A stretch of 64,000 nt of DNA from Caballeronia sp. LZ062 (GTDB lineage Bacteria; Pseudomonadota; Gammaproteobacteria; Burkholderiales; Burkholderiaceae). The first letter of the stretch is position 1. Each line of letters begins with the position of its first letter. The stretch lies in the NCBI RefSeq assembly GCF_031450785.1, contig NZ_JARTWB010000002.1, forward strand, positions 1,922,001 through 1,986,000, written 5' to 3'. The position numbers and the translations under genes are program-made. The notes below the pieces were generated by a model. That model did not search any database. It was not told where the DNA came from and saw only the letters and a program-made list of their open reading frames with translations. Shown here in pieces: positions 42,469-51,968 of this stretch.

Positions 42469-43500
42469 ATGGCAAACACAAACTCCCGCTCAGACCCGCC
42501 CCGTCTCATTCTTTTCAGCGCCCGTCAGTACGACGCCGACACCTTCAGGCAGGCCAACGAGGCCTTCGGCGTCGAACTGGACTTTCAGGAAGCGCATCTC
42601 GACGCCCAGACGGCCATCCTCGCGCAAGGCTACACGGCCGTTTGCCCGTTCGTGAACGACAGCGTGGACGAAGCCGTGCTCGAGAAGCTGCACGCGGGCG
42701 GCACGCGTCTTCTCGCGCTGCGCTCGGCGGGTTTCAATCACGTCGATCTGAATGCGGCGAAGCGCCTCGGCATCACGGTGACGCGCGTGCCCGCGTATTC
42801 GCCGCATGCGGTCGCGGAACACGCGGCCGGCATGATCCTCACGCTGAACCGGCGGCTGCATCGCGCGGTCGCCCGCACGCGCGAAGGCGACTTCTCGCTC
42901 ACCGGCCTGCTCGGCTTCGACCTGCACGGCAAGACCGTCGGCGTGATCGGCACGGGCATCATCGGGCGCGTGTTCGGCAACATCATGGCGGGCTTCGGCA
43001 TGCGGGTTCTCGCCTACGATCCCGGCCCGCCCGCGCAAGACCTGCTGGAACGCGGCGCGCGCTATGTCGAACTCGACGAACTGCTCGCGAACTCGGACAT
43101 CGTGTCGCTGCACTGCCCGCTTTTGCCGTCCACGTATCACCTGATCGACGAACGCGCGCTCGCCAGCATGAAGCCGGGCGCCATGCTCATCAACACGGGG
43201 CGCGGCGGACTGGTCGAAAGCAATGCGCTCGTCGGCGCGCTCAAGAGCGGCCAGCTCGGCCATCTGGGGCTCGACGTGTACGAGGAAGAAGGCGGCCTCT
43301 TCTTCGAGGATCATTCGGACCGCCTGCTGCAGGACGACGTGCTCGCCCGGCTGCTCACGTTTCCGAACGTCATCATCACGGCGCATCAGGCGTTCTTCAC
43401 GCGCGAGGCGCTCGTCGAAATCGCCACGACGACGCTCGGCAACGTGAAAGCATGGCTAGACGGCGCGCCGCGCAATGTGGTCGACGCGCCGGCTGCGTGA
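42469..43500 (+). CDS. ldhA: D-lactate dehydrogenase LdhA-type 2-hydroxyacid dehydrogenase
   Basis: NAD-dependent reduction of pyruvate to D-lactate in the cytosol. 343 residues. The nucleotide fold is VGVIGTGIIGRVFG. Catalytic-site segments are INTGRGGLVES, the LdhA-type DVYEEEGGLFFED and the histidine in TAHQAFFTREAL. These resemble E. coli LdhA rather than general glycerate dehydrogenases. It lies downstream of the LysR gene in the same direction, so they may be cotranscribed. A role in fermentation or redox balance is inferred. Confidence 0.9.
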   Translation: MANTNSRSDPPRLILFSARQYDADTFRQANEAFGVELDFQEAHLDAQTAILAQGYTAVCPFVNDSVDEAVLEKLHAGGTRLLALRSAGFNHVDLNAAKRLGITVTRVPAYSPHAVAEHAAGMILTLNRRLHRAVARTREGDFSLTGLLGFDLHGKTVGVIGTGIIGRVFGNIMAGFGMRVLAYDPGPPAQDLLERGARYVELDELLANSDIVSLHCPLLPSTYHLIDERALASMKPGAMLINTGRGGLVESNALVGALKSGQLGHLGLDVYEEEGGLFFEDHSDRLLQDDVLARLLTFPNVIITAHQAFFTREALVEIATTTLGNVKAWLDGAPRNVVDAPAA

Positions 43501-43513
43501 GGCAACGCTACGG

Positions 43514-44023
43514 TCAGACTTCGCCGTACTCCGCGACCGGATCCCCCGGCGCCGCGCACATGGCGCGCAAAAGATCGGCCTCGCGCTCGTGTACTTCGAC
43601 CGGCATGCAGAGCGCGCCGGCGTGCGCCATGTAGCGCGCGCGATGCTGTCCGTTGCGAAACGCCACGACGCCCTCCCGATGCACGCCGAGCAGCCCGAGC
43701 AAGCCTTCCCCGCGGCGCACGCTGATGGTCACGTACGGCATTTCGGGCACGCGCGGATTGTCGGGGTCGAGGAATTCGCGGATGCCGCGCACCTTGCCCG
43801 CGTGCCAGTCGTCGACCGCTTTGAGCACATAGTCCGTGTCGTCGCGGTCGGCGCACTGCAAAAGCCGCTTCACATCGACCAGTACGACCTGATGGCGCGA
43901 ACCCGGCTCGGAGAAGACCCGCTTCAGGCGCACGAAGTCATATTGCGGGTGGCTCGTGAGCCTGACGATCCAGACCGCTTCCGCGGCAGTCGACGCAACC
44001 ATCGTGTCCATGTTCGGCTTCAT
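43514..44023 (-). CDS. Plasmid-fertility-inhibition-like (ParB/sulfiredoxin-fold?) protein
   Basis: 169-residue cytosolic protein without signal or membrane segment. The middle reads SEPGSRHQVVLVDV...GIREFLDPDNPRVPEMPYVTI and the end FRNGQHRARYMAHAGALCMPVEV. NGQHR near Arg-rich residues is characteristic of ParB/Srx-like NTP-binding folds, and the overall pattern recalls proteins annotated as plasmid fertility inhibition factors (FiwA-like). That assignment is from memory and unproven. It is convergent with ldhA and lies back-to-back with the DNA exonuclease gene, on the edge of the ligase/helicase cluster. Origin by transfer from a plasmid is possible, though its base composition is normal for the chromosome. 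Confidence 0.5.
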   Translation of the reverse strand: MKPNMDTMVASTAAEAVWIVRLTSHPQYDFVRLKRVFSEPGSRHQVVLVDVKRLLQCADRDDTDYVLKAVDDWHAGKVRGIREFLDPDNPRVPEMPYVTISVRRGEGLLGLLGVHREGVVAFRNGQHRARYMAHAGALCMPVEVHEREADLLRAMCAAPGDPVAEYGEV

Positions 44024-44223
44024 TCCAAAACACCAGCGAAAAATCGCGGGAGACGAGGCGATCGACGAGCGTCAGGCTCGACCGGCTTCCTCGGTCTCAA
44101 ACAAAATATGACGATGCTGAACAAACCTTTTACACCGTAGTCGCTCTTCGTGAAAGCGCCGTGACGGGCATGTCACGTGCTTTGTTGCCTGCAAGACACT
44201 TCAGGAGCACGACTCGACAACCC

Positions 44224-45273
44224 GTGAACCATTCCGCCGATCTCATCGTCGCGCGTCCCGAGGGCCTCTTCTGTCCGCCGGGCAACTTCTATATCGATCC
44301 GTGGCGGCCCGTGGAGCGCGCGGTCATCACGCACGCCCACGCCGATCACGCGCGCTTCGGCCACGCGCGCTATCTCACGGCCGAAGCGGGACGCGGCGTG
44401 CTGCTCTCGCGGCTGCCGGGCATCGACGTGCAGGGGCTGGCTTACGGCGAGCGCATCGACGTGAACGGCGTTCGCGTGTCGCTGCATCCGGCGGGCCACG
44501 TGCTCGGTTCGGCGCAAGTGCGCGTCGAGCATGGCGGGCGCGTGTGGGTCGCATCCGGCGATTACAAGGTGGAGCCCGATCCGACCTGCGCGCCGTTCGA
44601 GCCGGTTCGCTGCGATACCTTCATCACCGAATCGACCTTCGGCCTGCCGATCTACCGATGGGAACCGTCGCGCGCCGTGTTCGAAGGCATCGACTCATGG
44701 TGGCGGCACAACGCGGCAGAAGGACGCGCGTCGGTGCTCTTCTGCTATTCGTTCGGCAAGGCGCAGCGGCTGCTCGCGGGCATCGACGCGGGCATCGGCC
44801 CGATCTTCTGTCACGGCGCGGTTGAGCCGCTCAATCGCGCGTACCGTGAGTCGGGCGTCGCGCTGCCGGAGACGCGGCTCGTAAGCGAGATCGCCGCGCG
44901 CGACAAGGCGGCGTTTCAGGGCGCGCTGATCGTCGCGCCGCCGTCCGCGCAGGGCAGCACATGGATGCGCCGTTTCGGCGATTACAGCGATGCCTTCGCC
45001 TCCGGCTGGATGCGCCTGCGCGGCACGCGGCGGCGCAAGGGCGTGGACCGCGGTTTCGTGCTGTCGGATCACGCGGACTGGCCCGGCCTGCAAACGGCCA
45101 TCGGCGCGACGGGCGCGGAACGCGTGATCGTCACGCACGGCCAGATCGAGCCGATGGTGCGCTGGCTGTGCGAACAAGGACTCGACGCGGGCGCGTTCAA
45201 AACCGAATACGGCGACGACGCGATCGAAGCCGACACCGCTGCCGACACCACCACGGAGACGCCGCCGCAATGA
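44224..45273 (+). CDS. Ligase-associated DNA exonuclease (MBL fold)
   Basis: Metallo-beta-lactamase-fold nuclease of the CPSF/Cft2-like type, first gene of the ligase-associated repair cluster. 349 residues from the GTG at 44224 (MNHSADLIVARPEGL), chosen because the homologous pattern begins near ADLIVARPEGLFCPPG. GTG at 44161 and ATG at 44170 are alternatives. The metal-binding HAHADH (37-42) is intact, and later histidines and aspartate appear in HPAGHVLGSAQV, ASGDYK and DHADWPGL. The family is known as a manganese-dependent DNA nuclease. It overlaps the ligase by four bases (ATGA). Confidence 0.9.
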   Translation: MNHSADLIVARPEGLFCPPGNFYIDPWRPVERAVITHAHADHARFGHARYLTAEAGRGVLLSRLPGIDVQGLAYGERIDVNGVRVSLHPAGHVLGSAQVRVEHGGRVWVASGDYKVEPDPTCAPFEPVRCDTFITESTFGLPIYRWEPSRAVFEGIDSWWRHNAAEGRASVLFCYSFGKAQRLLAGIDAGIGPIFCHGAVEPLNRAYRESGVALPETRLVSEIAARDKAAFQGALIVAPPSAQGSTWMRRFGDYSDAFASGWMRLRGTRRRKGVDRGFVLSDHADWPGLQTAIGATGAERVIVTHGQIEPMVRWLCEQGLDAGAFKTEYGDDAIEADTAADTTTETPPQ

Positions 45274-46937
45274 GACGCTTCGCGACGCTCTATGCCGCGC
45301 TCGACGCGACCACATCGACCAACGAGAAGCTCGAGGCGTTGATCGCGTATTTCTCCGGCGCGGAACCGGAAGATGCCGCGTGGGCGTCGTATTTTCTGGC
45401 CGGCGGCAAGCCGCGCCAGTCGGTGCCCACGCGGCTCTTGATCGAATTCGCGCGCGAGCGCGCGGGCTTGCCGGAATGGCTCTTCGAGGAGTCGTATCAG
45501 GCCGTTGGCGATCTGGCGGAAACCATCGCGCATGTGCTGCCGCCGCCGCAACGCGAATCGGAGCTGGGTCTCGCGCAATGGATCGAAGACCGCGTGCTGA
45601 CGCTGCGCGGCGCGAATCCGGCGGAGTTGCGCGAGCGCATGATCGGCTATTGGGACGAACTCAACTGGAGCGAGCGATTCCTGCTGACCAAGCTCATCGG
45701 CGGCGGCTTTCGCGTGGGCGTGGCGCGGCAACTCGTCGTGCGCGCGCTCGCGCAGGTGGCGGGCGTCGATCACAAGCGCATCGCGCAACGCATGGTCGGA
45801 TGGACCGATTCGCGGCAGGCGCCGAGCGCCGCGCGCTACCTTCGGCTCATCGCGCCGGCGGCCGAAGGCGACGACATCGACACGCCGCATGAGAGCGACA
45901 TCGGCTTGCCGTATCCGTTCTTTCTTGCGCATCCGTTGCAGGCCGATCCGGCGACGCTCGGCGCGCCCGCCGACTGGATCGCCGAGTGGAAGTGGGACGG
46001 CATTCGCGCGCAACTCGTGAAGCGCAGCGGCCGCGTGTGGATCTGGTCGCGCGGCGAGGATCTGCTGACCGAGCGCTTTCCCGAACTCGCATCGCTGGGC
46101 GCCGCGCTGCCGGACGGCACGGTGATCGACGGCGAAATACTCGCGTGGGAACCGGGCGCAAACATGCCGCTGCCGTTCGCGCGCCTTCAGCCACGCATCA
46201 CGCGCAAGTCGCTGACGAAGAAAGTGCTCGCCGATTCTCCCGCCGCGCTGCTCGCCTACGATCTGCTCGAAGCCGATGGACGCGACCTGCGCACCGAACC
46301 GCTGCACGCGCGCCGCGCGAAGCTCGATGCGCTCGCGCACACGCTTTCTTCGACGCTCGCGGTCGATCTGTTGCGCGTGTCGCCGGTCGTCGAAGCTTCG
46401 GACTGGGATGCGCTCGCCGCGTTGCGCGACGAGAGCCGGGCGCGCGGCGTCGAAGGCTTGATGCTGAAGGAGCGCGCGTCGATGTACGGCGTCGGCCGCA
46501 CGAAGGCGTCCGGCACGTGGTGGAAGTGGAAGATCGACCCGTATTCCGTCGATGCCGTGCTGCTCTACGCGCAGCCGGGCCACGGCCGGCGCGCGAGCCT
46601 CTACACGGATTTCACGTTCGCGGTCTGGGACGAAGCGGACGGCGTGCGCACGCTGGTGCCGTTCGCGAAAGCCTACTCGGGCCTGACCGACGAGGAAATG
46701 CGCCAGGTCGATGCCATCGTGCGCAAGACGACCGTCGAAAAGTTCGGGCCGGTGCGCAGCCTCACGCCGACGCTCGTCTTCGAGATCGGCTTCGAGGGCA
46801 TTCAGGCGAGCCCGCGTCACAAGTCGGGCATCGCCGTGCGCTTTCCGCGCATGTTGCGCTGGCGGACGGACAAGAGCATTGACGACGCGGACACGCTCGA
46901 CATGCTCAAGGGCTTTTTGAACGAGGCAATGGCATGA
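45270..46937 (+). CDS. ATP-dependent DNA ligase (bacterial LigB/LigD-like, cluster type)
   Basis: Nucleotidyltransferase of the ATP-dependent DNA ligase superfamily, 555 residues. The adenylylated lysine is K241 in [10 protein letters not shown], followed by [23 protein letters not shown] is motif III, EGLMLKE is motif IV, and WWKWKID is motif V. The N-terminal 200 residues form the helical DNA-binding domain. It overlaps the exonuclease upstream and lies 115 bases before the helicase. It is separate from the NAD-dependent replicative ligase and belongs to the four-gene Lhr/Exo/Lig/Pe repair set. Confidence 0.95.
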   Translation: MRRFATLYAALDATTSTNEKLEALIAYFSGAEPEDAAWASYFLAGGKPRQSVPTRLLIEFARERAGLPEWLFEESYQAVGDLAETIAHVLPPPQRESELGLAQWIEDRVLTLRGANPAELRERMIGYWDELNWSERFLLTKLIGGGFRVGVARQLVVRALAQVAGVDHKRIAQRMVGWTDSRQAPSAARYLRLIAPAAEGDDIDTPHESDIGLPYPFFLAHPLQADPATLGAPADWIAEWKWDGIRAQLVKRSGRVWIWSRGEDLLTERFPELASLGAALPDGTVIDGEILAWEPGANMPLPFARLQPRITRKSLTKKVLADSPAALLAYDLLEADGRDLRTEPLHARRAKLDALAHTLSSTLAVDLLRVSPVVEASDWDALAALRDESRARGVEGLMLKERASMYGVGRTKASGTWWKWKIDPYSVDAVLLYAQPGHGRRASLYTDFTFAVWDEADGVRTLVPFAKAYSGLTDEEMRQVDAIVRKTTVEKFGPVRSLTPTLVFEIGFEGIQASPRHKSGIAVRFPRMLRWRTDKSIDDADTLDMLKGFLNEAMA

Positions 46938-47052
46938 GGGCGCGCGGATTACGCGACGAGTCGGCGAAGCGCGGAAGGCTGGCGCGCGCGACGGCATTGG
47001 GCGGCGGGGTTCGCATTGGCGGACGCTTCAATCCCACAAGCGAGGCGGCCGC

Positions 47053-49779
47053 ATGAATCGCGAAGACCAAGTCGGGGAAAACCGCGAAACCCATTACGAC
47101 GACGCGCCTTCGCCCGACACACCAACCCGCGCCAAACGCCGCGCCCCGCGCCCCCGCCGCGTGCCGCGCACGCAGGCCGCGCAAGCCAAGCTGGACGCCG
47201 CCGCCGAACTCTTCCGCCCCGCGCCCTTCGTGTATGACGCGATAGAAGCCGCCAAGCCGATGGACGAACGCATCGTCCACTGGTTCGATGCCCGCGGCTG
47301 GCAACCGTTTCCGTTTCAGCGCGACGTGTGGCGCGAGGTCGGACGCGGCGCGAGCGGCCTCTTGCATGCGACCACCGGCGCGGGCAAGACATGGGCAATC
47401 TGGCTCGGCGCATTGACCGCCTTCGCCGGCCCGCCGAAGGCGAAGGCGAAGGCAAACCGCAAGCGCCGCCAGGAAACGCAGGCCACGGACTCGACCGCCG
47501 ACATCGCCGACATCGCAAAGACGCCGCTCCCCGCCCCGCTCACCGTGCTGTGGATCACGCCGATGCGCGCGCTCGCCGCCGACACCGCTCGCGCGCTGCA
47601 GACCGCAGTGACCGCACTGTCGGTGCCGTGGACCGTCGGACTTCGCACGGGCGACACATCATCGACGGAACGAGCGCGGCAGAACCGCCGCATGCCGTCC
47701 GCGCTCGTCACGACGCCCGAAAGCCTCACGCTGATGCTCACCCGCGCGAACGCCCGCGAAGAACTGGCGCACGTGCGGCTCGTCGTGATCGACGAATGGC
47801 ACGAACTGCTCGGCAACAAGCGCGGCACGCAGACGCAACTGGCGCTCGCGCGCCTCGCGCACTGGCGTGCCGATCTGCAAATCTGGGGCTTGTCCGCGAC
47901 GCTCGGCAATCTCGCCCTCGCTCACGACGCGCTGCTGCATCCGGTAAAGACGCCGCGCGTCGTCGTGCAGGGCGCGCAGCCCAAGACGCTCGTCGTGGAT
48001 ACGCTGATTCCCGAGACCATCGAACGCTTTCCGTGGGGCGGGCATCTCGGCGTGCGGCAGGTCGGGCCGGTCGCCGACGAAATCGAGCACGCGCAAAGCT
48101 CGCTCGTCTTCACCAACACGCGCTCGCAGTCGGAGATCTGGTATCGCGCGCTGCTGGATCTGCGGCCGGACTGGGCGGGACTCATCGCGCTGCATCACGG
48201 CTCGCTCGATAAGGAAGTCCGCGACTGGGTCGAGCTCGGGCTCAAGAACGGGCAGCTTAAGGCGGTCGTCTGCACGTCGAGCCTCGATCTCGGCGTCGAT
48301 TTTCTGCCGGTGGATCGCGTGTTCCAGATCGGCTCGCCCAAGGGCGTCGCGCGTCTGATGCAGCGTGCCGGACGCTCGGGCCACGCGCCGGGCCGCGTGT
48401 CGCGCGTGACGATCGTGCCGACGCATGCGCTTGAACTCGTCGAAGCGGCAGCGGCGCGCTGGGCCATCGGCGAGCATCGCATCGAAGGGCGCGACATGCC
48501 GCTCAAGCCGCTCGACGTGCTCGTGCAGCATCTCGTCACGGTGGCGATCGGCGGCGGGTTCAAGGCCGCCGAGATGTTCGACGAAGTGCGCACCGCTTAC
48601 GCGTATCGCGATCTGGGCCAAGCCGAATTCGACTGGGCGCTTGCATTCGTCGAGCGCGGCGGCGCGTCGCTGGCGGCGTATCCGGACTATCACCGCGTCG
48701 TGCTGGGCGATGACGGCGTGTATCGCGTGCCGCGCGAAGACCTCGTGCGGCGGCATCGGAACAATGTCGGCACCATCGTCGCGAATGCCACGATCAACGT
48801 CGCGTATATGACGGGCGGGCGCATCGGCGCGATGGAGGAATCGTTCATCTCGCGCCTGAAGCCCGGCGACGTCTTCACCTTCGGCGGACGCGCGCTGGAA
48901 CTCGTGCGCGTGCGCGACATGACCGCTTACGTGAAGCGCGCGACGTCCTCGCGCGGCGCGATGCCGCAGTGGGCGGGCAGCAAGATGCCGCTCTCCTCCG
49001 AACTGGCGGAAGCCGCGCTCGTGATGCTCGCCCGCGCGAACGACGGCATCTACGACGAGCCGGAGATGCAGGCCGTCAAGCCGCTGCTCGACTTGCAGGC
49101 GAAGTGGTCCGCGCTGCCGGGACCGGGCGTGCTAGTGGTGGAGACGGTGCGATCGCGCGAGGGGCATCACTTCTTCTGCTATCCGTTCGCGGGGCGCATG
49201 GCGCATATCGGGCTGGGATCGCTGATCGGCTGGCGTGTGGCGCGCGATCAACCGAGCACGTTCTCCATCTCGATGAACGACTACGGCTTCGAGCTGCTCT
49301 CGGCGCGTCCGTTCGACTGGGAAACGCTTATCGCGGAAGGACTCTTTTCGCCCGACAATCTGGAGCACGACATTCTCGCGAGCCTGAACGCATCGGAACT
49401 CTCGGCGCGGCGCTTTCGAGAGATCGCGCGGGTGTCGGGGCTCATCTATCAGGGCCATCCGGGGCAGCAGAAAAGCGCGCGGCAATTGCAGGCGTCGAGC
49501 GGCCTCTTCTACGAAGTCTTTCGCAAGCACGACAGCGGCAATCTGCTGCTCACGCAAGCCGATCAGGAAGTGATGCTGCAGGAACTCGAACTGAGCCGCT
49601 TGCGCCACGCGCTCGTGCGCATGAGCGAAAGCCGCCTCGCGCTCACGCACCCGAAGAAGCCGACGCCGTTCGCGTTTCCGCTGATCGTCGGACGGCTGCG
49701 GGAGAAGGTGAGCACGGAGAAGCTCGCGGATCGCGTCGAGCGGATGCTGGCGGAGTTGGAGAAGGCGGCGCAAAGCTGA
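47053..49779 (+). CDS. Ligase-associated DEXH-box DNA helicase (Lhr-Core)
   Basis: Superfamily 2 helicase of the Lhr-Core type, 908 residues; translocates on single-stranded DNA in 3'-5' direction (family knowledge). The N-terminal 80 residues are Arg/Pro/Ala-rich. Walker A is TTGAGKT (107-113), the Walker B DEWH lies at 247-250, motif III is SATLGN, and motif VI is [11 protein letters not shown]. The C-terminal winged-helix and Lhr-specific regions run to the end. A low-complexity [12 protein letters not shown] stretch near 130-140 is inserted after motif Ia. The ATG at 47053 follows 115 bases without a gene after the ligase. Confidence 0.95.
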   Translation: MNREDQVGENRETHYDDAPSPDTPTRAKRRAPRPRRVPRTQAAQAKLDAAAELFRPAPFVYDAIEAAKPMDERIVHWFDARGWQPFPFQRDVWREVGRGASGLLHATTGAGKTWAIWLGALTAFAGPPKAKAKANRKRRQETQATDSTADIADIAKTPLPAPLTVLWITPMRALAADTARALQTAVTALSVPWTVGLRTGDTSSTERARQNRRMPSALVTTPESLTLMLTRANAREELAHVRLVVIDEWHELLGNKRGTQTQLALARLAHWRADLQIWGLSATLGNLALAHDALLHPVKTPRVVVQGAQPKTLVVDTLIPETIERFPWGGHLGVRQVGPVADEIEHAQSSLVFTNTRSQSEIWYRALLDLRPDWAGLIALHHGSLDKEVRDWVELGLKNGQLKAVVCTSSLDLGVDFLPVDRVFQIGSPKGVARLMQRAGRSGHAPGRVSRVTIVPTHALELVEAAAARWAIGEHRIEGRDMPLKPLDVLVQHLVTVAIGGGFKAAEMFDEVRTAYAYRDLGQAEFDWALAFVERGGASLAAYPDYHRVVLGDDGVYRVPREDLVRRHRNNVGTIVANATINVAYMTGGRIGAMEESFISRLKPGDVFTFGGRALELVRVRDMTAYVKRATSSRGAMPQWAGSKMPLSSELAEAALVMLARANDGIYDEPEMQAVKPLLDLQAKWSALPGPGVLVVETVRSREGHHFFCYPFAGRMAHIGLGSLIGWRVARDQPSTFSISMNDYGFELLSARPFDWETLIAEGLFSPDNLEHDILASLNASELSARRFREIARVSGLIYQGHPGQQKSARQLQASSGLFYEVFRKHDSGNLLLTQADQEVMLQELELSRLRHALVRMSESRLALTHPKKPTPFAFPLIVGRLREKVSTEKLADRVERMLAELEKAAQS

Positions 49780-49936
49780 AGCATCGCGGGGCATTCGCGC
49801 ACAGCCGAGTCGAGACGTTTCGAACTCCTTCGAAGGACGTGTGGCGGCTTCAGCCTTTACGCTATCGCGCTCGCCGCTTCGGCCGTCCGCCGGCATTCCA
49901 GCCGCTAATCCGCACTCCGACCACGCTTCGTCCCAC

Positions 49937-50539
49937 ATGAAAAGAACAATACGCACGCTCGCCCTCGCGCTCACCGCTTTCGCAACCGCCGCCTGCGCCA
50001 GCGACCCGCGCTTGCTGGATCAACACGCACTCAAAGAGTCCGCGATGACGCCCGCGACAAAGGTGCTCGTGGTCCTGGACAGCAAAGCCCTAAGCGATCC
50101 GACGCTGACCGACGAAATCCATGCATACACGAACGGAATGACCAAAGCCGTGCAGGACCGGCTCGCGCCTGTCCGCACGGAGCTTCTCGATCTCACCGCA
50201 ACGACGGCGAACCGTCCGGCGGCCACGACGCTCGTCGCGATGAGCCCGAGCCATCTCATCACTATCGCGCCAGCGGCAAGCTCGTCGGTGAATGGGATGC
50301 CCGTCCGCTACACTTGGGTGCTCCAAGTCGCCGATGTGTCGATCACGCGATTCCCGGCCATCGGCGGAAAGCCGTCCGGCATAAGCATCAAGACCATCCC
50401 GATCTACGACATGCACGCCGAAGGCGACGCGTGTTTCCTGTCCGCACGCCGGGCGCAGGAATGCGGCACGGCAATGGGCAAGCTGCTCGGCGACACGCTG
50501 CGCGCCGCACCCGACTTGCCGTTCAATTCCGGCTCTTGA
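49937..50539 (+). CDS. Predicted lipoprotein within the repair cluster
   Basis: 200 residues from MKRTIRTLALALTAFATAACAS, a lipoprotein signal with lipobox TAAC at Cys19. I do not recognise the mature domain. It has a beta/alpha-looking body with VLVVLDSKAL, HLITIAPAASSSVNGMPVRYTWVLQV and two cysteines near the end (GDACFLSARRAQECG). It sits between the helicase and pdeM, 157 and 13 bases away, in the same direction, and so interrupts the usual repair gene set. The close spacing to pdeM implies cotranscription. A periplasmic/outer-membrane lipoprotein has no obvious role in DNA repair; insertion by chance is the simplest view. Confidence 0.75.
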   Translation: MKRTIRTLALALTAFATAACASDPRLLDQHALKESAMTPATKVLVVLDSKALSDPTLTDEIHAYTNGMTKAVQDRLAPVRTELLDLTATTANRPAATTLVAMSPSHLITIAPAASSSVNGMPVRYTWVLQVADVSITRFPAIGGKPSGISIKTIPIYDMHAEGDACFLSARRAQECGTAMGKLLGDTLRAAPDLPFNSGS

Positions 50540-50552
50540 ACCTACGAGGACG

Positions 50553-51221
50553 ATGGCAGTAGAAGCCCTGACAATCGACGTATGCGGCCGCGCCCTGCTG
50601 CTCTCAGCCGAGCGCGCCGCATTCGATCCGCTCGAAAAGAGCCTGTTTATCGCCGATGCGCATTTCGGCAAGGACGCCGTGTTCCGCGCGCGCGGCATTC
50701 CCGTGCCGGCGGGCGCGACAGCCGACAATCTGACGCGCCTCGATGCCTTGATCGCGACGCATCGCCCCGAGTCGATCGTCTTTCTCGGCGACTTGCTGCA
50801 CGCGCGCGAATCCCACGCCGATGAAACCCTCGCCGCGCTCGATGCCTGGCGCACGTCGCATCGCGCGATGCGGCTGGTGCTCGTCGAAGGCAATCACGAC
50901 CGGCACGCGGGCGAACTGCCGTCGCGCTTCGGCGTGGAGCTGGTGCAGGAACCGTATCGGCTGGGACCGTGGGCGCTGTGCCATCACCCGCAAAACGTGG
51001 ACGACGGCTACGCGCTCGCCGGACACGAACATCCGGTGTATCGGCTTGCAACGCGCATCGACAGCGTGCGGCTGCCGTGCTTCCGGTTCGGCCGGCGCGC
51101 GGGCGTGCTGCCGGCGTTCGGCGCGTTCACCGGCGGCTTCGAAGTGAACGACGCCGTGCGCCGCGCGAACGAAGCCGTGTACGTCGTCGCGGGCGAGCGC
51201 GTGTTCGGCGTGCGGACCTAA
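50553..51221 (+). CDS. pdeM: Ligase-associated DNA damage response endonuclease PdeM (metallophosphoesterase)
   Basis: Binuclear metallophosphoesterase, 222 residues, last of the four repair-cluster enzymes. The metal-binding motifs of the calcineurin-like fold are in order: IADAHFGK (D35, H37), FLGDLLHAR (D80), VEGNHDRH (N114, H115), CHHPQ and AGHEHPV. The family is described as a DNA endonuclease/phosphodiesterase companion of the ligase. It lies 13 bases after the lipoprotein gene, probably in the same transcript. Confidence 0.92.
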   Translation: MAVEALTIDVCGRALLLSAERAAFDPLEKSLFIADAHFGKDAVFRARGIPVPAGATADNLTRLDALIATHRPESIVFLGDLLHARESHADETLAALDAWRTSHRAMRLVLVEGNHDRHAGELPSRFGVELVQEPYRLGPWALCHHPQNVDDGYALAGHEHPVYRLATRIDSVRLPCFRFGRRAGVLPAFGAFTGGFEVNDAVRRANEAVYVVAGERVFGVRT

Positions 51222-51246
51222 GCGCTTAACCACGCAAGCGCGTGGC

Positions 51247-51687
51247 TCAGTGATACGTCTTCGTCGATGATTGCAGCTTCGTGAGCGCCCCGCGCTCCAG
51301 CTTGTACCAGCCTGCCGTGGTCTGCATGACCACTTCGTCGCCTTGCCAGAACACGCGCTGCACGGTCATGCGCTTGCCCGCGCGCTGAACCAGCGGCGGC
51401 GTGCGGCGAAAGTCGTAGAGCACCGGGCCGGTGTCCGTCTGCATCAGCGTGCGGGTGATCGCGCCGTTGCTGCCCGCTTCGTCGAAATGGGCGAGGCGGC
51501 GCGCGTCGAAACGATCGAACGCCTGCGTGCCGAGCATCGCGGCGAAGCCGGACTCGTCACGCAGGAAATAGACGGTGCCCGCGTTCGTCGCGACGGGACC
51601 GGCGGCATCGCTCTGGGCATGAGCGTGCGTGATGAGCAGTACCGCGCAGGCGATGGCCGCGCGCAGGCAGGTTTTCAATGGCGACAT
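51247..51687 (-). CDS. Small secreted protein of unknown function
   Basis: 146 residues with a Sec signal ending near THAHAQS. The remaining body has no cysteine and reads as short beta strands (RTLMQTDTGPVLYDFRR, RVFWQGDEVVMQTTAGWYKLERG), suggesting a small beta-rich periplasmic protein. I recognise no family. It is convergent with pdeM (25 bases apart) and divergent from the MFS genes, so it is its own transcription unit. Confidence 0.7.
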   Translation of the reverse strand: MSPLKTCLRAAIACAVLLITHAHAQSDAAGPVATNAGTVYFLRDESGFAAMLGTQAFDRFDARRLAHFDEAGSNGAITRTLMQTDTGPVLYDFRRTPPLVQRAGKRMTVQRVFWQGDEVVMQTTAGWYKLERGALTKLQSSTKTYH

Positions 51688-51968
51688 ATTTGTTCAGTAA
51701 GTGCTGTGATTTTCCAACACCCGTGCCGCGCAACGATGTGCGTGGGCCGGGCAAGAATGCAGAACGTGAGCGGCGCCGCTAACCTCGAAACATGCAGAAT
51801 CCTGCGCCGCGCGGGCCGATCATAAAAGTAACCGCTCGTAATCCGGCATTGTCGGTGCGGCCGAATCTCAGGGTTTCTACCAGCACCAAAAATCACCTTT
51901 CGGTAGAATTCGAGACTTCCCTGCGTCGCAATTTCCTGCCGACGCGCCATTTCTCCCTGCCTTTTGCC
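51688..51968. promoter_or_regulatory. Divergent promoter region with inverted repeat, upstream of the MFS genes
   Basis: No gene is supported. TTCTACC (51875-51881) and GGTAGAA (51902-51908) form an inverted repeat with a 20-base spacer, 60-90 bases before the first MFS start. It is a candidate operator. Confidence 0.35.

Noticed and set aside
45069..46997. 642-residue minus-strand open frame
   Set aside because: Antisense to the DNA ligase; no domain recognised.
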